Origin: Sipunculus nudus
Lineage: Eukaryota; Annelida; Sipuncula; Golfingiida; Sipunculidae
Assembly: GCA_026874595.1 (NCBI GenBank)
Contig: CM049321.1
Location: 20,184,979 to 20,248,978 of the forward strand
Length of the DNA stretch: 64,000 bases
Direction of reading: 5' to 3'
The notes under the pieces were generated by a model that did not search any database, was not told where the DNA came from, and saw nothing but the letters and a program-made list of their open reading frames with translations. The position numbers were made by a program, and so were the translations under genes. Numbering within the stretch: position 1 is the first letter of the stretch; every line of letters begins with the position of its first letter. Below are positions 35,608 through 47,280 of this stretch, piece by piece.

Positions 35608-36660
35608 GAAGGTCTATTTTTAAAACGATTTATGGGAATATAAAACAAAGGCATTCAGGATATACCAGTACAATTACAAAAACGGACACATTTTAACATA
35701 AACTATGGTAAAACCAATGGTAAAGTTTAAATACAACAACGGTAAAGTTAATTGCTTTAAGTATTGAATTGTTGTCGCTTTTTTTCATTATCTTAAATTT
35801 ACATGACTTGTGATGGCACAATGGCAACAAAGGCTTCATCTTTCCGAACAAGATCACTGGTACAACATTTTTTAAATGAAAATAGTAATCTGTAGATAAT
35901 GAAAGTACTCAGTTCGTACTATCTATATAATGCAAACTATGAAATGAAGAATGAAGAACAGAACTATTCTGCATGATATTTATAAAATCTTATTGGTTAT
36001 GTCATTAAATGCAGGGTATGTCAGATGCAGCAGCGGAATGTAAATCTTTGATTGGATCCCATGTACTTTTTATCATTTTTATAGCAAATAACTCCAGACA
36101 AAAACTAAAGAATTGTATGCCTTCTTAAATAATGCTCGTTTCCCTTAAATCGTGATTAAGAACAATTTAATTCAGTGCACAAGCTAACAAAATGACATGT
36201 GCCTTATACAAGAAACAAACGCCTTGCATTTCTTTTTTTTTTTAATATTAAGTTATTGTAATTATGATAAAATCCATATAAACAATAACAGATTGTTTGG
36301 GCTATAATATTGGGGTCGGTATAGAGGAAGTGAACATTAAAGTTGTTTAAACAGCACATAAAAACTCCTTTTTAGGTACATTTAACTTGTCTGATATGGC
36401 ACATTTTCAAGTCATTTTCAAGTATCTAAGTCTCAAATAATCTGAACTTAGTTCGTGTTTCTTACTGCTCGTCCAACTTACTACTTAATGATCTCACCTT
36501 AATAATAAATTGTTAAAAAGTAGAAATAATTAAATCATTATTTGTATGTTCATTTGGCAAATGTTAAAATTAAATATCAAAACGTGTCTTGTAAAACAAT
36601 ATTTTATTTTAAATGATTTTGGAAGAAAATACAATTGTGTTTAATGCCATCGAGGTCATT

Positions 36661-36671
36661 ATCTCTCTCTC

Positions 36672-36718
<47 letters not shown>

Positions 36719-36746
36719 GTATATATATATAAAATATTATAATATA

Positions 36747-36783
<37 letters not shown>

Positions 36784-36790
36784 TAATATA
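36661..36790. repeat. (TC)n and (TA)n compound microsatellite
   Basis: A CT tract (36661-36702) continues into TA tracts to about 36782, inside the 3.7-kb element. Confidence 0.95.
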
Positions 36791-36838
36791 ATGATTAGTG
36801 GTATAGCCATATTAGTCTGAAGTCGAAGCGTGGGTTTG

Positions 36839-36914
36839 GAGTAAGCGTGACGCCTTTTAGATATAGACTAATATTAATAAACATGTTACTATCTAAAAGG
36901 CGTCACTCTTACTC
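36839..36914. other. hairpin with 25-bp arms
   Basis: Arms 36839-36863 and 36890-36914 pair at 24 of 25 positions around a 26-nt loop; the left arm contains GTGACGCCTTTTAGATA. It may be a small palindromic element or a structured transcript. It is bounded by microsatellites. Confidence 0.85.
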
Positions 36915-36918
36915 TCTA

Positions 36919-36987
36919 CATATATATATATATATAAATATGTGTGTGTGATATATAAATAGATGTGTGTGTGTGTGTGTGCATGTG
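36919..36987. repeat. (TA)n / (TG)n microsatellite
   Basis: TA tract followed by TG tracts, inside the 3.7-kb element. Confidence 0.95.
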
Positions 36988-37987
36988 CCATTCATTTTTA
37001 CCTCAATGTTTAGGAAATAAGTGTCTAGGAAATTATACGGGTGGGAGCTACCTTCCCGGATAACTTAAATGACTAGAGATTACCACTGCTAATAGAAATA
37101 AATAACACATCCCCTGAAGAAAACTGTACAGGTACATACACATTTATAAAAGTAAGTGCATTATCTCACGCCATTAGTTCGTTAGTTTGGCTGAATGCAA
37201 CATTTTTCTGGCGAAACCATCCCTGTACACTGACAATCTCCAATTCACCTGTGTCATTCGATCATTGTTATGGTTCTGTGTGTGAGTAAATACAGTCCAT
37301 GTGTGTCTATCTACCATAACAAGACTGTAGACCATTACTAGAATTCTGATCTTGCGCTTGCACAGAGAAATTATATGACGGAAAAAACTGAGAAACACTG
37401 TGTTGATGCTTGAAAAAAATCTTGATTTGAAAAGTAGCGCGGTATGGCCACCAGTTGGCGTGCGCGCTGTGTTTATATTTGTACCACTGATCTCGCAAAC
37501 CTTACATCACTTATGTAAAGGAGTACTCAAACGGTTTACAATGAAATATAAGCAGATATGTTCATATTTTAAGGAGAAAAAAAATCAAGCTATATATATA
37601 AAGCATATAACACCATTTGTGTATATTAAATATACTTGGTATGTGAATATAGGTACTTTTAATATAAACAAAAAAATAATTTTAGACGATCCCAAACTGT
37701 TCAGAGAACTTAGTTTGTGTGTTTAGTATGTAAATACAATTGAAAAATAACCTTTCTTATCCTCTTGTCCCGGCTTACCTTGTTTATGTTTCGGTCACAG
37801 TTTATTCATTCAACGTTTTAAATAGCATTTTAATACAAGCTGAAAGACATGTCAAAACTGAATAAAAAAAATGGCACCAATATTTTTAAGGCTTCATAGA
37901 AAGGTGAAGAACAAAAATGCATGGGGTGTCACATTTTAACAAACAAAATTTACTCAGGACGAATTTGCTACATATGCCCCTACACCA

Positions 37988-37991
37988 ATGT
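37988..37991. repeat. 4-bp target-site duplication (ATGT), right
   Basis: Partner of 34247-34250. Confidence 0.6.
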
Positions 37992-39022
37992 GCCCGTCAA
38001 GCCGCCGCCTGTTGTATTTGTGCTTCATAGCATTGCACGCATAAATGAGCCGTCGAAGATATACACGTCCCCCCGGACCACTGACGCAATCCAATTCAAC
38101 TTGCCAATTAATGATTGAAATTGCCGCTTTGACAGCCTAGGTCGTGAAATGTACTTGCGTAATTCTACACGTAACAAATCCAACTTGTCCCTGGGAATGC
38201 TCACCTGCATTTAACGGAGTCTATATTGATACCCAAGAAAACAATACTCTGGCAAGGATCAACTACCTTATTCCAGTTTATCATAAAGCCTAGTCTTCTG
38301 ATTAAAAATATTAATGTTCGAAGCGCGTTTGCGCACTCGCTCCTACTATTACTTATTATAAGAAAATCATCCAAATAAGCAATGACATCACCAATCCCCT
38401 TGTGCTTCATGAATCTTGTGACCACCTGTGTTTAACGGTGAAAAATTCCTGGGGCTCGCTTCGATCCGAATGGGAGTCGTGTATCATAAAAATATACCTC
38501 CTCACCCTCGAACGTCCAGGATAACCCTGTGAATTGTTGGCTATGTTTAGATATTTTAACTTATCTATAAGCAGATTTTAAATCAACTTTTGCCATAAAT
38601 GCCCCCTGTTTTAGTAATTTACATGCCGAATCTTTAGTACTGAATCGGGCTTTGTATTTTAAGGAAGCATAATCATTGACCGCCAGCCCCGCAGGTTTAC
38701 TGCAATCATGAATAAGCTGAATTGTGTTATCAGATTTCGGAATCGACCCGAGTGGGCTGACAATAATTGGTTTACCCTTGCAACAAACATAATGACCGTT
38801 CTGAATTTCAGTGAGTATTTGTTCATTACATTTATCAAAATATTGTTAAGCAGATTTGTGATTCTTTAAAAGCACTGGCTTAGGCACCGAGTCTCTGTCC
38901 ACAATATCAAAACCTTGTTTTATCCCATTTATAAGAAAATCCTTATCAGGGTCGTTTGTACTTACAAGTTCGTCAGTCCAAGGTTCCTCGTTAAGCGAGG
39001 GCAACGGTTTCACATTGATTAG
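37992..39022 (-). pseudogene. reverse transcriptase of the DIRS-like element
   Basis: The enzyme copies element RNA into DNA. On the minus strand the fingers and palm motifs appear in order: PLGSIPKSDNTIQLIHDCSK, FMAKVDLKSAY (first catalytic Asp), LPFGSKRAPGIFHR, and YLDDFLIIS (YxDD box, about 38365), then FLGINIDS and LIGKLNWIASVV in the thumb. In-frame stops lie near 38845, 38564 and 38434, a frameshift near 38210, and another in a G run near 38080. The domain is truncated at the 3.7-kb insertion. Inactive. Confidence 0.88.
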
Positions 39023-39448
39023 CTATTCTCTGTGCTGTGTAGCCGGGTGGTTCTGGCCACATCCGGGCCTCGAGCACAAGTGGACAAATTTGCAGTCTAC
39101 AAACTTACAACCACCCACGGAGTTAAATTGTTTGCAGATTTCCCGTCCGTTCGGCGCTAGCGGTCCCCGCGAACGTGGCTGATGATACGAAGTTTGCGTC
39201 ATGTTGTGGTTTCTTGCTGGGATTGAGTGCTTATGTCTAAGCCAAACCGATTGTAAGTGGCTCACGTCCGTTCCCCACCTAAACCTATGACAAGCTTGCA
39301 GTCGCCAGTACTCGCGATCCAAGAGGAACACAGACACTTTTTCGTGAGTCTTTAGAAGCTGATACACTCGGGTAGAATGAGAAAGGTAATCCATTATTCC
39401 CTCTTGGTCTAACTGTCCGATTTTAACTAGCGAACTGAGAATCGCCAA
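39023..39448 (-). pseudogene. gag-like protein, C-terminal part with CCCH zinc finger
   Basis: A 141-codon frame ends in a cysteine/histidine cluster, with ICKQFNSVGGCKFVDCKFVH followed by CSRPGCGQNHPATQH. This resembles the nucleic-acid-binding finger of DIRS-type gag proteins. It lies directly upstream of the RT frame. It is out of frame with the N-terminal gag part, so a shift lies between 39448 and 39552. Confidence 0.75.
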
Positions 39449-39551
39449 ATTTCAAAGCGACCACTGGGGATGGTAAGCTGGTCTATATTGGGTCTTCTTG
39501 GGCCTGCGTTAAGTGTTACGGTCCCTTCATTACGATTTGACGACGATAGGA

Positions 39552-40225
39552 CTAATGTTTCTTCTCTACCCCCACGAAGTCTATTATGTCATGAAATTTA
39601 CACCTCCCGCTCGTTAAGGCGTCAAGATGTATCTGCGGTGTATCCCAAGACACTTGTCTTGTCATCGGATCTGCCTGCGTCCGGTTACTGCGTACTGACG
39701 TAGAGCCCAGCGCAGAAGCAAAATCGGCATCACGGGGGTTCCCTGCAGATGGTCCCTGAAGGTTCCCGCGGATTATATTTTGACCGACGCCATCTTTTGG
39801 GGCCCAGCTGGAGATATCGGGACAGGAACCCTTACATTCTGTTTGTTGCATAGCCAGCATTTCCAGGACTTGTCTAGTATAGATATCGTCCCCGGTCGAG
39901 TGTCGCCCATGTGCGTCATTTACACCAGCGACGTGGCCTTCTTGCTGCGGTTGCTGCTCGGACGGATTCTGCTGAGAGTTGGCATGGTCGTTGTTTGGCC
40001 GGTTGGTTAATCTTATATCAGGGTTAGGTTTCATGGTACTCACGGCCTTTAAAACAAGTTTTTTCTGACCTCTAGGTATCTTAGTCTTAATCAAGTCCTC
40101 GGCCTCTAAAAGTTCTATGCCTCCAGGGAGGTAAACCCTTCATTTTCAAGTAACTGCACAGTTTGGGCGTCAATTTTATGTTTCTGTGCCCATAAGAAGA
40201 CTTTGGAGTCGTCGGTATCACCCAT
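39552..40225 (-). pseudogene. gag-like protein, N-terminal part with SAM-like region
   Basis: An ATG at 40225 opens a frame that reads SKVFLWAQKHKID and ENEGFTSLEA before a frameshift near 40125. It then continues as LLEAEDLIKTKIPRGQKKLV, a SAM-like helical pattern of the kind found in some invertebrate DIRS gag proteins. A low-complexity Gln/Asn-rich region follows (NSQQNPSEQQPQQEG). The assignment rests on position and pattern and is less certain than the RT. Confidence 0.6.
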
Positions 40226-40685
40226 TATCTCAAAAATATGAACACGTGTTGACTAAAAAGTTCAAATGGCGGGTAACTTTTAAAAATGCAGCTGCATGCT
40301 CCGCCGCCGCAAGACAAAGTGATCCTCCAGGTGGCGCCCAAATTACCTATAGATACGTCATACAGTCAAAGAGCTACTGATACTGGTCCCAACTCCCCAC
40401 CGATATTAAACGAAGATTAACTAGGTCAATCTCACATGTATATTATGCCTATTACTTCCAGATCGAGTAGTGATGCGATTTTCAATTTAAAGGGGCCTTA
40501 TCACCTTATTTATCTTACCTTTATAAACTATAAAGGTTATCCCTCGGATTTCATAAAGAAAGGCCCGATAAGGTGGATATCACCGCACATAGACTGCTTT
40601 TTTTGTTTATATCAACATGTTTATTATGTGTGGGGGCCCGCCAAAACAATAAAAAGAAAATCAACAAGGGCATCTAACAGCAAGT
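40226..40685. other. flank of the DIRS-like element; no gene
   Basis: It contains AAAGGGGCCTTATCACC (about 40489), a phrase loosely echoed in reverse near 47945. No terminal repeat of the DIRS-like element was found. Confidence 0.4.
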
Positions 40686-40689
40686 CAGA

Positions 40690-40905
40690 TAAGCCAGAGC
40701 TTTGCAAATGGCGTTTTGCAAAAAGTAACCTTTCTACCTAGGCATATATGCAACATACCACTTTGGTACAGGTTCTTCTGTTTGTCAACAATGCTGTGTT
40801 TACAAACATGTTTATGAACAAGTTCACACATCCTTCACGAAGGCCTTTTCAGAACTTTTCACAACAAAAATTACCCTAAGATGTTTAATATATACACAGA
40901 TTATA
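40690..40905 (+). repeat. dispersed repeat, copy 2 (partner at 3736)
   Basis: Same words and order as 3736-3960, including ATGCAACATACCACTTTGG and CATCCTTCACGAAGGCC. Confidence 0.65.
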
Positions 40906-41204
40906 CCAGACATCACATCAATTCTTATTCAAAATGTAGGTGATCGGTCACTTTTAAGTAAAACTAGACCCATTGACCTGTTGAACAGGTGAGATGTATT
41001 ACCAGGTGGCATACCAGACAGTCGTCCCAGACCAGAAGAACAAATATCGATTGAATCAGCAGGTGCGACCAAATTTTATTGGATTAACGGACAGCAAACC
41101 AATTGTGTAATACTTAGAGATAAACTCTTCTCCAGACTGCTGCTAATAGGCCTAATAGCGCCCATTTGACCAGCTATACCGCGCACCTGGACCTCTTTCA
41201 TGCC

Positions 41205-41430
41205 TCCCTCCGGGAGGCGAAAGTATTATGCGTTCCTTCTGGTTCGTTGGCTCGTTTGTCTGTTAGCAACTAGATGCAAAAAGCAATGAACAGATTTTAA
41301 TGATTTTCGGTAGGGTTAGGGTAACACCCATGCAACTGCAAATTAAATGTTGGAAGTTAAGTGGATCATCATCACATGTTTGTTTGTCATTCAAAGACTT
41401 TATTTCCATTGTGACACAGGGCTTTTCTTT
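41205..41430 (+). repeat. dispersed repeat family R2, copy 3 (partial)
   Basis: It begins CCTCCGGGAGGCGAAAGTAT and continues with GTTTGTCTGTTAGCAAC and AATGAACAGATTTTAATGAT, comparable to the 55320 copy. Confidence 0.45.
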
Positions 41431-42180
41431 TGTCCAAGGTTCAAGCTTCCCATTGATAGGATTTAGTGCCAGTACTTGCTCTGCATGAGAAGCCCTTGTT
41501 ACGAATGTGATTTACTCTGTACCCGCCTGAAAGCGTGATTTGTAATAATTTTACATAATTTTATTAAACAAACTTATCAAGAAACCATTTCCCGGCGTTC
41601 AAGCTTTGGTCTCACTTAACACGTCTCTACGGCTTTACATGGTTCAGTGACAGCAAGCCAGAACGTGACATTGCTGTAAATGAACGTGATGGAATTGACC
41701 ACCGCGTTGTCTTGATGTTCTCCTTGTATTATTTCACGTTCACCAAAGATACTGTTCAGTGGCACCAATTTATGTTCCAGAATGGAGGTAGTCTAACACA
41801 CACACACACACAATTTTAGCGTCTGTATGACACTTTTCAAATATATGTGTACTTCATCACATTTCAAATATATTACGGTTGAGTATAAGGTTTGGAAAAT
41901 CATGTTTCCTGTATATGTTAATTCTGAACCAAGATTTGATATAATATTTGGTTTGGTTTAAACCTATTTATTTAACCGGAATTACAAAAATATAGCAAAC
42001 TCATATATGAAACCAAAGTCTATAATTTAATTCATCACTATATTTCATTTGCAATATATAAATAATGTTCTCTGAATAGTGTGTGTGTGTGGGGGGGGGA
42101 TGCTTACATTGATTATCCCCCTTGCCAAAAAGTATGGAGGGGGGGGGGTTACAAACCCCCAACTGCCTATATTGACGACT
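41431..42180. other. no gene; short (CA)n and (TG)n tracts
   Basis: A CA tract lies near 41797-41813 and TG and G tracts near 42078-42100. Nothing else is recognised. Confidence 0.4.
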
Positions 42181-42625
42181 GTGGTACTGCTACGGTGTTA
42201 CTACGGTTATTTCAGAGTTTTCGAAAGGTAACACGTAATATGCCGTAGAAGAGAGAAGATGGGTTCCGTCTACCTGGGCAGCATATTTCTCGCCACGTTC
42301 TATCCATGGTACTGCCAGAGGGTATTCCCGTTCACCTACTACAGTGTCACGGAACCACGTCAAGGTACCACCTTCAGCCACTTATGTCTACTTATTCCTA
42401 CGGCAATTGGCCACGTTCTGGGTCAACAAGAGGATTTTCCGTGGCCCTGTTCTAAGGGTATGACACGGGAAATAAATTTCGTCAGTGGGCCACGTACGTT
42501 ATGTAACTTTTTTTTTTTAAATCAGGGCCACCCACGTTCATATTCGCCTACTTACGGTGTCCTTCGACAAATGCCACGTCCTTCGAAATCCTCGCAAGAC
42601 CTTACCGCACGTGGTGAACCGTAGT
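42180..42625. repeat. region with recurrent CCACGT / CTACGG words
   Basis: CCACGT, GCCACG, TACGG and ACGTGG words recur many times, which gives a long open frame on the + strand (42259-42624) and one on the minus strand without any family signature. I read it as degenerate repeat, not coding. Confidence 0.35.
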
Positions 42626-42648
42626 GGCAACGTGATAAAGGAGATCTA

Positions 42649-42734
42649 GGCTTTAGTGATAGAGCACAAAAATCAAAGCCGGCAGTTCTAATCTTAGAGA
42701 AGAAGCGGTGAGATTGTTCACGGATTGTCTAATC
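42649..42734 (+). repeat. tRNA-like SINE S1 head fragment, tandem copy 1
   Basis: GGCTTTAGTGATAGAGCAC then ATCAAAGCCGGCAGTTCTAA and AAGCGGTGAGATTGTTCACG match the head of SINE copy 2 (GATAGAGCAC-GACTCAAAGCCG, GGCGGTGAGATTATTAACGG). Box B is eroded. Confidence 0.65.
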
Positions 42735-42740
42735 CGTCAG

Positions 42741-42825
42741 GGCTTTAGTGATAGAGCAAAAAATCAAAGCCGGCAGTTCTTATCTAAGAGAAGAAGCGGT
42801 GAGATATTTCACGGATTGTCTAATC
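42741..42825 (+). repeat. tRNA-like SINE S1 head fragment, tandem copy 2
   Basis: Near-identical to the preceding copy, about 91 bp downstream. The SINE body is absent in both. Confidence 0.65.
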
Positions 42826-42834
42826 AGCTTAAAA

Positions 42835-42985
42835 AATAGAAAGTACCAGATGTTTGCAATCGTCGAGCGATGAATGGTAACCTCCCCACGACGGCCGCAA
42901 GTGAGCGATAATAAGATATTGATTATAGAGTGAACGACCATGGAAATGAGGTAAAGGTCAAACATAAACATCACACGCAAATGTC
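42835..42985 (-). repeat. dispersed repeat R4, copy 2 (inverted)
   Basis: The reverse complement matches 15966-16130, including TGACCTTTACCTCATTTCCA and GCAAACATCT. Confidence 0.6.
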
Positions 42986-43026
42986 ACCTAGAACTAACAT
43001 CACTGCATTTCACTCTCAGGATCTGC

Positions 43027-43440
43027 AAAGAACATTGGTGTCACTATGAATTTTATTGCATCGATGGATGCCCGTGTCTCATCAATGTGCAAGTCTGATA
43101 ACACGCAGATCCGGAATATTAACAAACTAATGAAACGGTCATTCATGCATTTATAATGACTAAACTACTTAATTACTGCAACTCGCTTTTATGCGGTGCA
43201 ATATCTGCTCAATTGAATCGTCTGTAACGTATTCAGAATGTGACAGCTAGAATTCTCGCAGGGAAATCAAAATATGTACACATAAAACCCGGATTATACT
43301 CTTTGTATTAGAACAACAAGTAAAGTTTAAAGATCATACTCTGGTATATCAATGCATCTATGAGCTCGCACCCTAGTATCTTCAGGAACGACCACGCATC
43401 CGTGGCAGAACACTGCGTTCTGCTGACCAATATATCTATT
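43027..43440 (+). pseudogene. CR1/L2-like LINE remnant (end of RT domain)
   Basis: Two frames joined by a shift near 43155 read KNIGVTMNFIASMDARVSSM, then LLNYCNSLLCG (the DYCNSLL-like signature), LQRIQN-like and TARILAG blocks, and APYL/RGRTLRSAD near the end. This series is typical of the thumb and C-terminal part of CR1/L2-type reverse transcriptases. Stops and frameshifts make it a fossil fragment. Confidence 0.75.
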
Positions 43441-46400
43441 GAATGTTCCTTTTACGTAACCAACCCTTGTGCAGAATGGTGCCCTACGCATGGCACGCCC
43501 ACAAAATATGGATGGCCTCCCGGCATGCTTGGGTTACATATTCAGTTAATCTAATTTTAAGAGTCAAACAAAAACTTTTTTTTTCAAAAATTATTTTAGT
43601 ACATGAGGAGATTATAAATATTTTTATTATTATTACGCCTAAGGGTAAGTTTTTTTTATCAACTATATTTGGCATCTAGCACAAACACAGAAGAAACGGG
43701 AAACAAAGGAGAGATAAAAACTTATTGATTAATTGAAGGGGTAACTGAAAATAACCTCATCCGAGTAAACATTATCTGGTCGAGACTGAAAGAAAACAAA
43801 TTTTCTGGTAAAAAAAACAAAAAAAAAAACTGACGTTCGTTGACGTCACATGACTTGGGCTTTTAAACAGGTAAAATCCCACCATAACAAAGATTTTTAT
43901 ATCGACTTTTTATTGTGTTTTATTTTAAGAATTATCAAACCGTTTGGAGTAAAAAAAAATGCTAAACTTCAAATCAAAATAAAATTAAAATACCTTATTT
44001 TATGCCGTGGGGAGTTGGTTGTGTCAAAATTGATGCACGCCGTACTTAACTAACGAAACTTTTTTGCCTTATGCTTTTCAGAAAAAGATTCATTCTTACA
44101 ATCCAACTATGTAACCACTTAAATAAATATTTTTTCGATACATATATAAGTTCTTATGAAATAATACCGTGCCTCGAACGGCTAATGGGTAGACTAACAG
44201 GTTTAATTGAACGGCAGAAAGATAAGGGCCGTTATGCAAAAGTGCTCTTAAGACCATTAATCCTCCTGTCTAAAGCACATCCCCGTGGCTCTACACGAGT
44301 TTGACATCCTTTCAATTTTTTAACACGCCGTCACCTGTGAAAAGGCCAAATTTCACGTGTTTTTCTGTTGCGAAATGGCAAGATATCACGTTTTTCAGAT
44401 ATTTGTTTTTGTTCTCTCATGGCATTTCCATGAGATTTGGCATGACCCACATTATTGTTTATGAGGTTGTGAAATAAACCTAATAATCACGTACCGCGAT
44501 AGGGACTTTTCATCCTTCGTAACGTATTGAAGTGAACACTATAATAAACGGCTGAAGACTTTAAGGTAAATGTCTATATATGACCCATTAACATTATACA
44601 ATGGTTATTTAAAAATCCTGAATATTGTTACAATAAATGTGATGTTACAATATCACATTTATCCCAAACTCTTCGCGAGTTCCAGTCTAATGGTCACACT
44701 TTAAACCCCGCCATCCATTTTCAAACACACAGCCACGGTTAGTTTTGTTGGTTATATAAGATAAGAATAAAAAAATGCGGACACCATTTACGAGGGTCAA
44801 TCGGGTCTTAAGACCATGAAATCGGGTTAAATTAATACGTTTTCAGTTCAATCCAGTTTTAATGCATGCCAAAATACTTCGTATGTATATCCTAAAGCCA
44901 CTGTTTGGTTCCTTTCTTTAATATTGTAATTTTGTGTGGATCCTCTACATGACCCTGCATGCGCTCTCCGAAACTTAATTGAGCTGGGTCTACACATAAC
45001 GCTACATCTTAGTTACTTTTGCGATACGATTATATTAATAACTTTCTCAACGCCTTCTTAGGCTATGAAGACGTGTACAAGATAAATACGCTGCGTCTTC
45101 ATTGGTCTATAAACGCAGGCGCAAAAGTGTTATAAAATTTCTGTACGTAAAAAAGCAGACTGGTCGTAGAAAGAAAGGTGAAGGAAGCCATCAAGATGTT
45201 AAATGTGTGCTCAGTGCAATATCGTGTCCACATGGCCCTAGGTTTGCGTTACCAGAACGGACGTAACTAAGTCATGGAAATGATCGTTGACGTTTCTCAC
45301 ACATATCGTTATATGCACATCCGGCTTCAGACATACCCTAGTTATTATACTGAGTGAAAATGACAAGGCAAACAATATCCTCAAGTAAGGAGCTGATTTT
45401 CCAGACTTTTTGTACTGTACATAAGAGTTCAGTATTGCACTCTTCTGCATGGGCACAATAGCTGTAAAATTGGCTTAAATTATCTGCATCAGATAGAAAT
45501 GGGATCAATTGCTGAACCACTTGTGGCTTGGCTTGCAAGCTTGTCTCCAATGCCATCTGTATATGTTACCCTAACTTCAAAATTCAGTCATATGTAGAAA
45601 ATGCCAACACTCTAGTGTTTCTATATAGACTTTATTTTAATTCAAATTTTATTTTTGCCGAAAAACAGTACAATAATAGAAAAATGTGTAAATTTCCCAA
45701 ATGCGTTTTTTCAAATTGTGTCGTGTGTTCCGCTCCATGAATAGTTTTATATAGATTTCCGTATATGTGTCAACCGTTGTAAACTCCATCGAGTCGTTCA
45801 TTGACAATTGACATATTTTATAAAGCCGAATATATAGGATAATATTTCACTCTTTAGTGTAAGTATTAAAATATTTCAATTTGACCATAGCCCACACAAA
45901 CTTATATTGCAATATTCAATTTTAACCAATCGCCACATAAAGAACCTTATATGGCCTGTGGTAACGATTTAATGTGTGGGTTTTTACAAATTGAAGAAAA
46001 TTAAACTTTTTTTTTTGAAGAGTCGTCTCAAATTTATGTATTCTACGTTCTTCAAGAATAACTACATGTATTTAGAGATTGTTTCTGAGTTTAATTAGGG
46101 TATAGGTCTTGTATCTAGAATTGTCCATTTGGGTAGACGGATGTAATCAATGACGTAAGCAAAGGCTTGTAAACAGACACCAAGGAATGCTGAATCAGCA
46201 AAATCAGGCTCGATTTGGGATGAACGACTGTTATGTAGATGAAACAATGCCATAACCTGATTATTGTAAGCTTTATGAAATACCGACCATGCCTGAGATG
46301 GTTTAGATTTGTATTTTGAATACTCGTCATTCCAAGTATTTCTTTCCCCCGCATGTACTTGCTGCCATATTTGGCACTGAGCAACAAAATGTCAAAAATA

Positions 46401-47280
46401 AATAACAGGTTCTATGTTGTCGAATAGAAATGTTTTAATTAACAAATATGTTATAATAAGTGTTAACTTACATTATTCATTTTTTTTTAAAGCGTATCCT
46501 TTTTCACTGATAATTTATGTATATGTTTACTACAAAGTGAGAGGTTTATCAGAGGGAGATAACAAGATATGGCGGTTTCTGCATGATTTATGGGGTCACG
46601 TTACACAACAAATTGTCGGAAGACATTCGAAGGGGCGTATCCGTCGGGGCGTATCCCCCACCCCATCCGGCTTTGCATATAATATTAAAGTTAAAATTAT
46701 TAGCTGGATTCCAAACTTATAATTAATGAGTTGAATGTAATAATTGCTCCTGTCAACGCATAGAATTTCATAAATGATCTGGGAATAATTTCACTTGTTG
46801 TGTGTGTTTACATTATAAGAATGTTAAAATTCTTGATTCTTCGCATAGTTTCTTTATTTTTTATTTACACACACCAACACATACACCTAGGTATAAAATT
46901 AACAATATGCAAGTATTCTTGCAGTCCCAATCCCTCTCCTTCCCATCACCGGCATCCCCCCCCCCCCCGCTTCGGTAAATCCTAGCTGCGCTCATGATTC
47001 CGCAAAGATACACGTCAGGTTATCGCGAAATATATAAACAAATTTTATAGTGGACATCTATGTGTCGTAACAGATTAAAGTCACTTACAAAAAAATTCAG
47101 CTCAGAGAATGCAGGGGTTGTAAAATTGTCTAAATATTATCTTTGGATTTGAACCTAAAATATTGTATAAACTAGATGTCTACCCCCTTCGGGCAACTTA
47201 TCGATAATGGGGAATTGGCTAAAGAGTGTACGACCTTCCCTAATGAGGAAAATAAAAAATGAACATTAGCCTCCCCCAAA
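43441..47280. other. no gene asserted; weak candidates only
   Basis: An open frame at 45338-45556 (-) starts with ATG right after ACATATACAG, a possible splice acceptor, and has balanced composition, but no family is recognised and no donor is seen. A short hairpin of 11-bp arms lies at 44633-44662 (ATAAATGTGAT). Other open frames are AT-rich and without motifs. A C run lies at about 46959-46968. Confidence 0.35.

Larger units (their letters stand above)
34251..37987. mobile_element. 3.7-kb element with about 140-bp imperfect terminal inverted repeats
   Basis: The left end (AGTGTGGGGGCATATGTC) and the right end (read inverted, GGTGTAGGGGCATATGTA) match. Similarity continues inward for about 140 bp through GAGTAA(A)TTTT, CATTTTTGT, and ATGGTGCCA / TTGGTGCCA words. 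Open frames inside are short and have no transposase motif, so the element is non-autonomous or its gene is eroded. It interrupts the DIRS-like element between RT and RNase H, so it is the younger insertion. Superfamily is not assigned; the 4-bp duplication narrows it only weakly. Confidence 0.75.
32740..40225 (-). mobile_element. DIRS-like tyrosine-recombinase retrotransposon, decayed and split by an insertion
   Basis: Reading on the minus strand from 40225 down, the order is a gag-like protein with SAM-like and CCCH parts, reverse transcriptase, RNase H, then a tyrosine recombinase. That order and the recombinase in place of an integrase define the DIRS/Ngaro/PAT group. Stops and frameshifts occur in every domain, so it cannot move itself. 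A 3.7 kb inverted-repeat element (34251-37987) sits between RT and RNase H. Without it the retroelement coding span is about 3.7 kb. Terminal repeats of the DIRS element were not identified. Confidence 0.85.

Noticed and set aside
42259-42624. 121-codon + strand frame
   Set aside because: It follows a region of recurrent CCACGT and TACGG words; there is no domain and there are frames on both strands.
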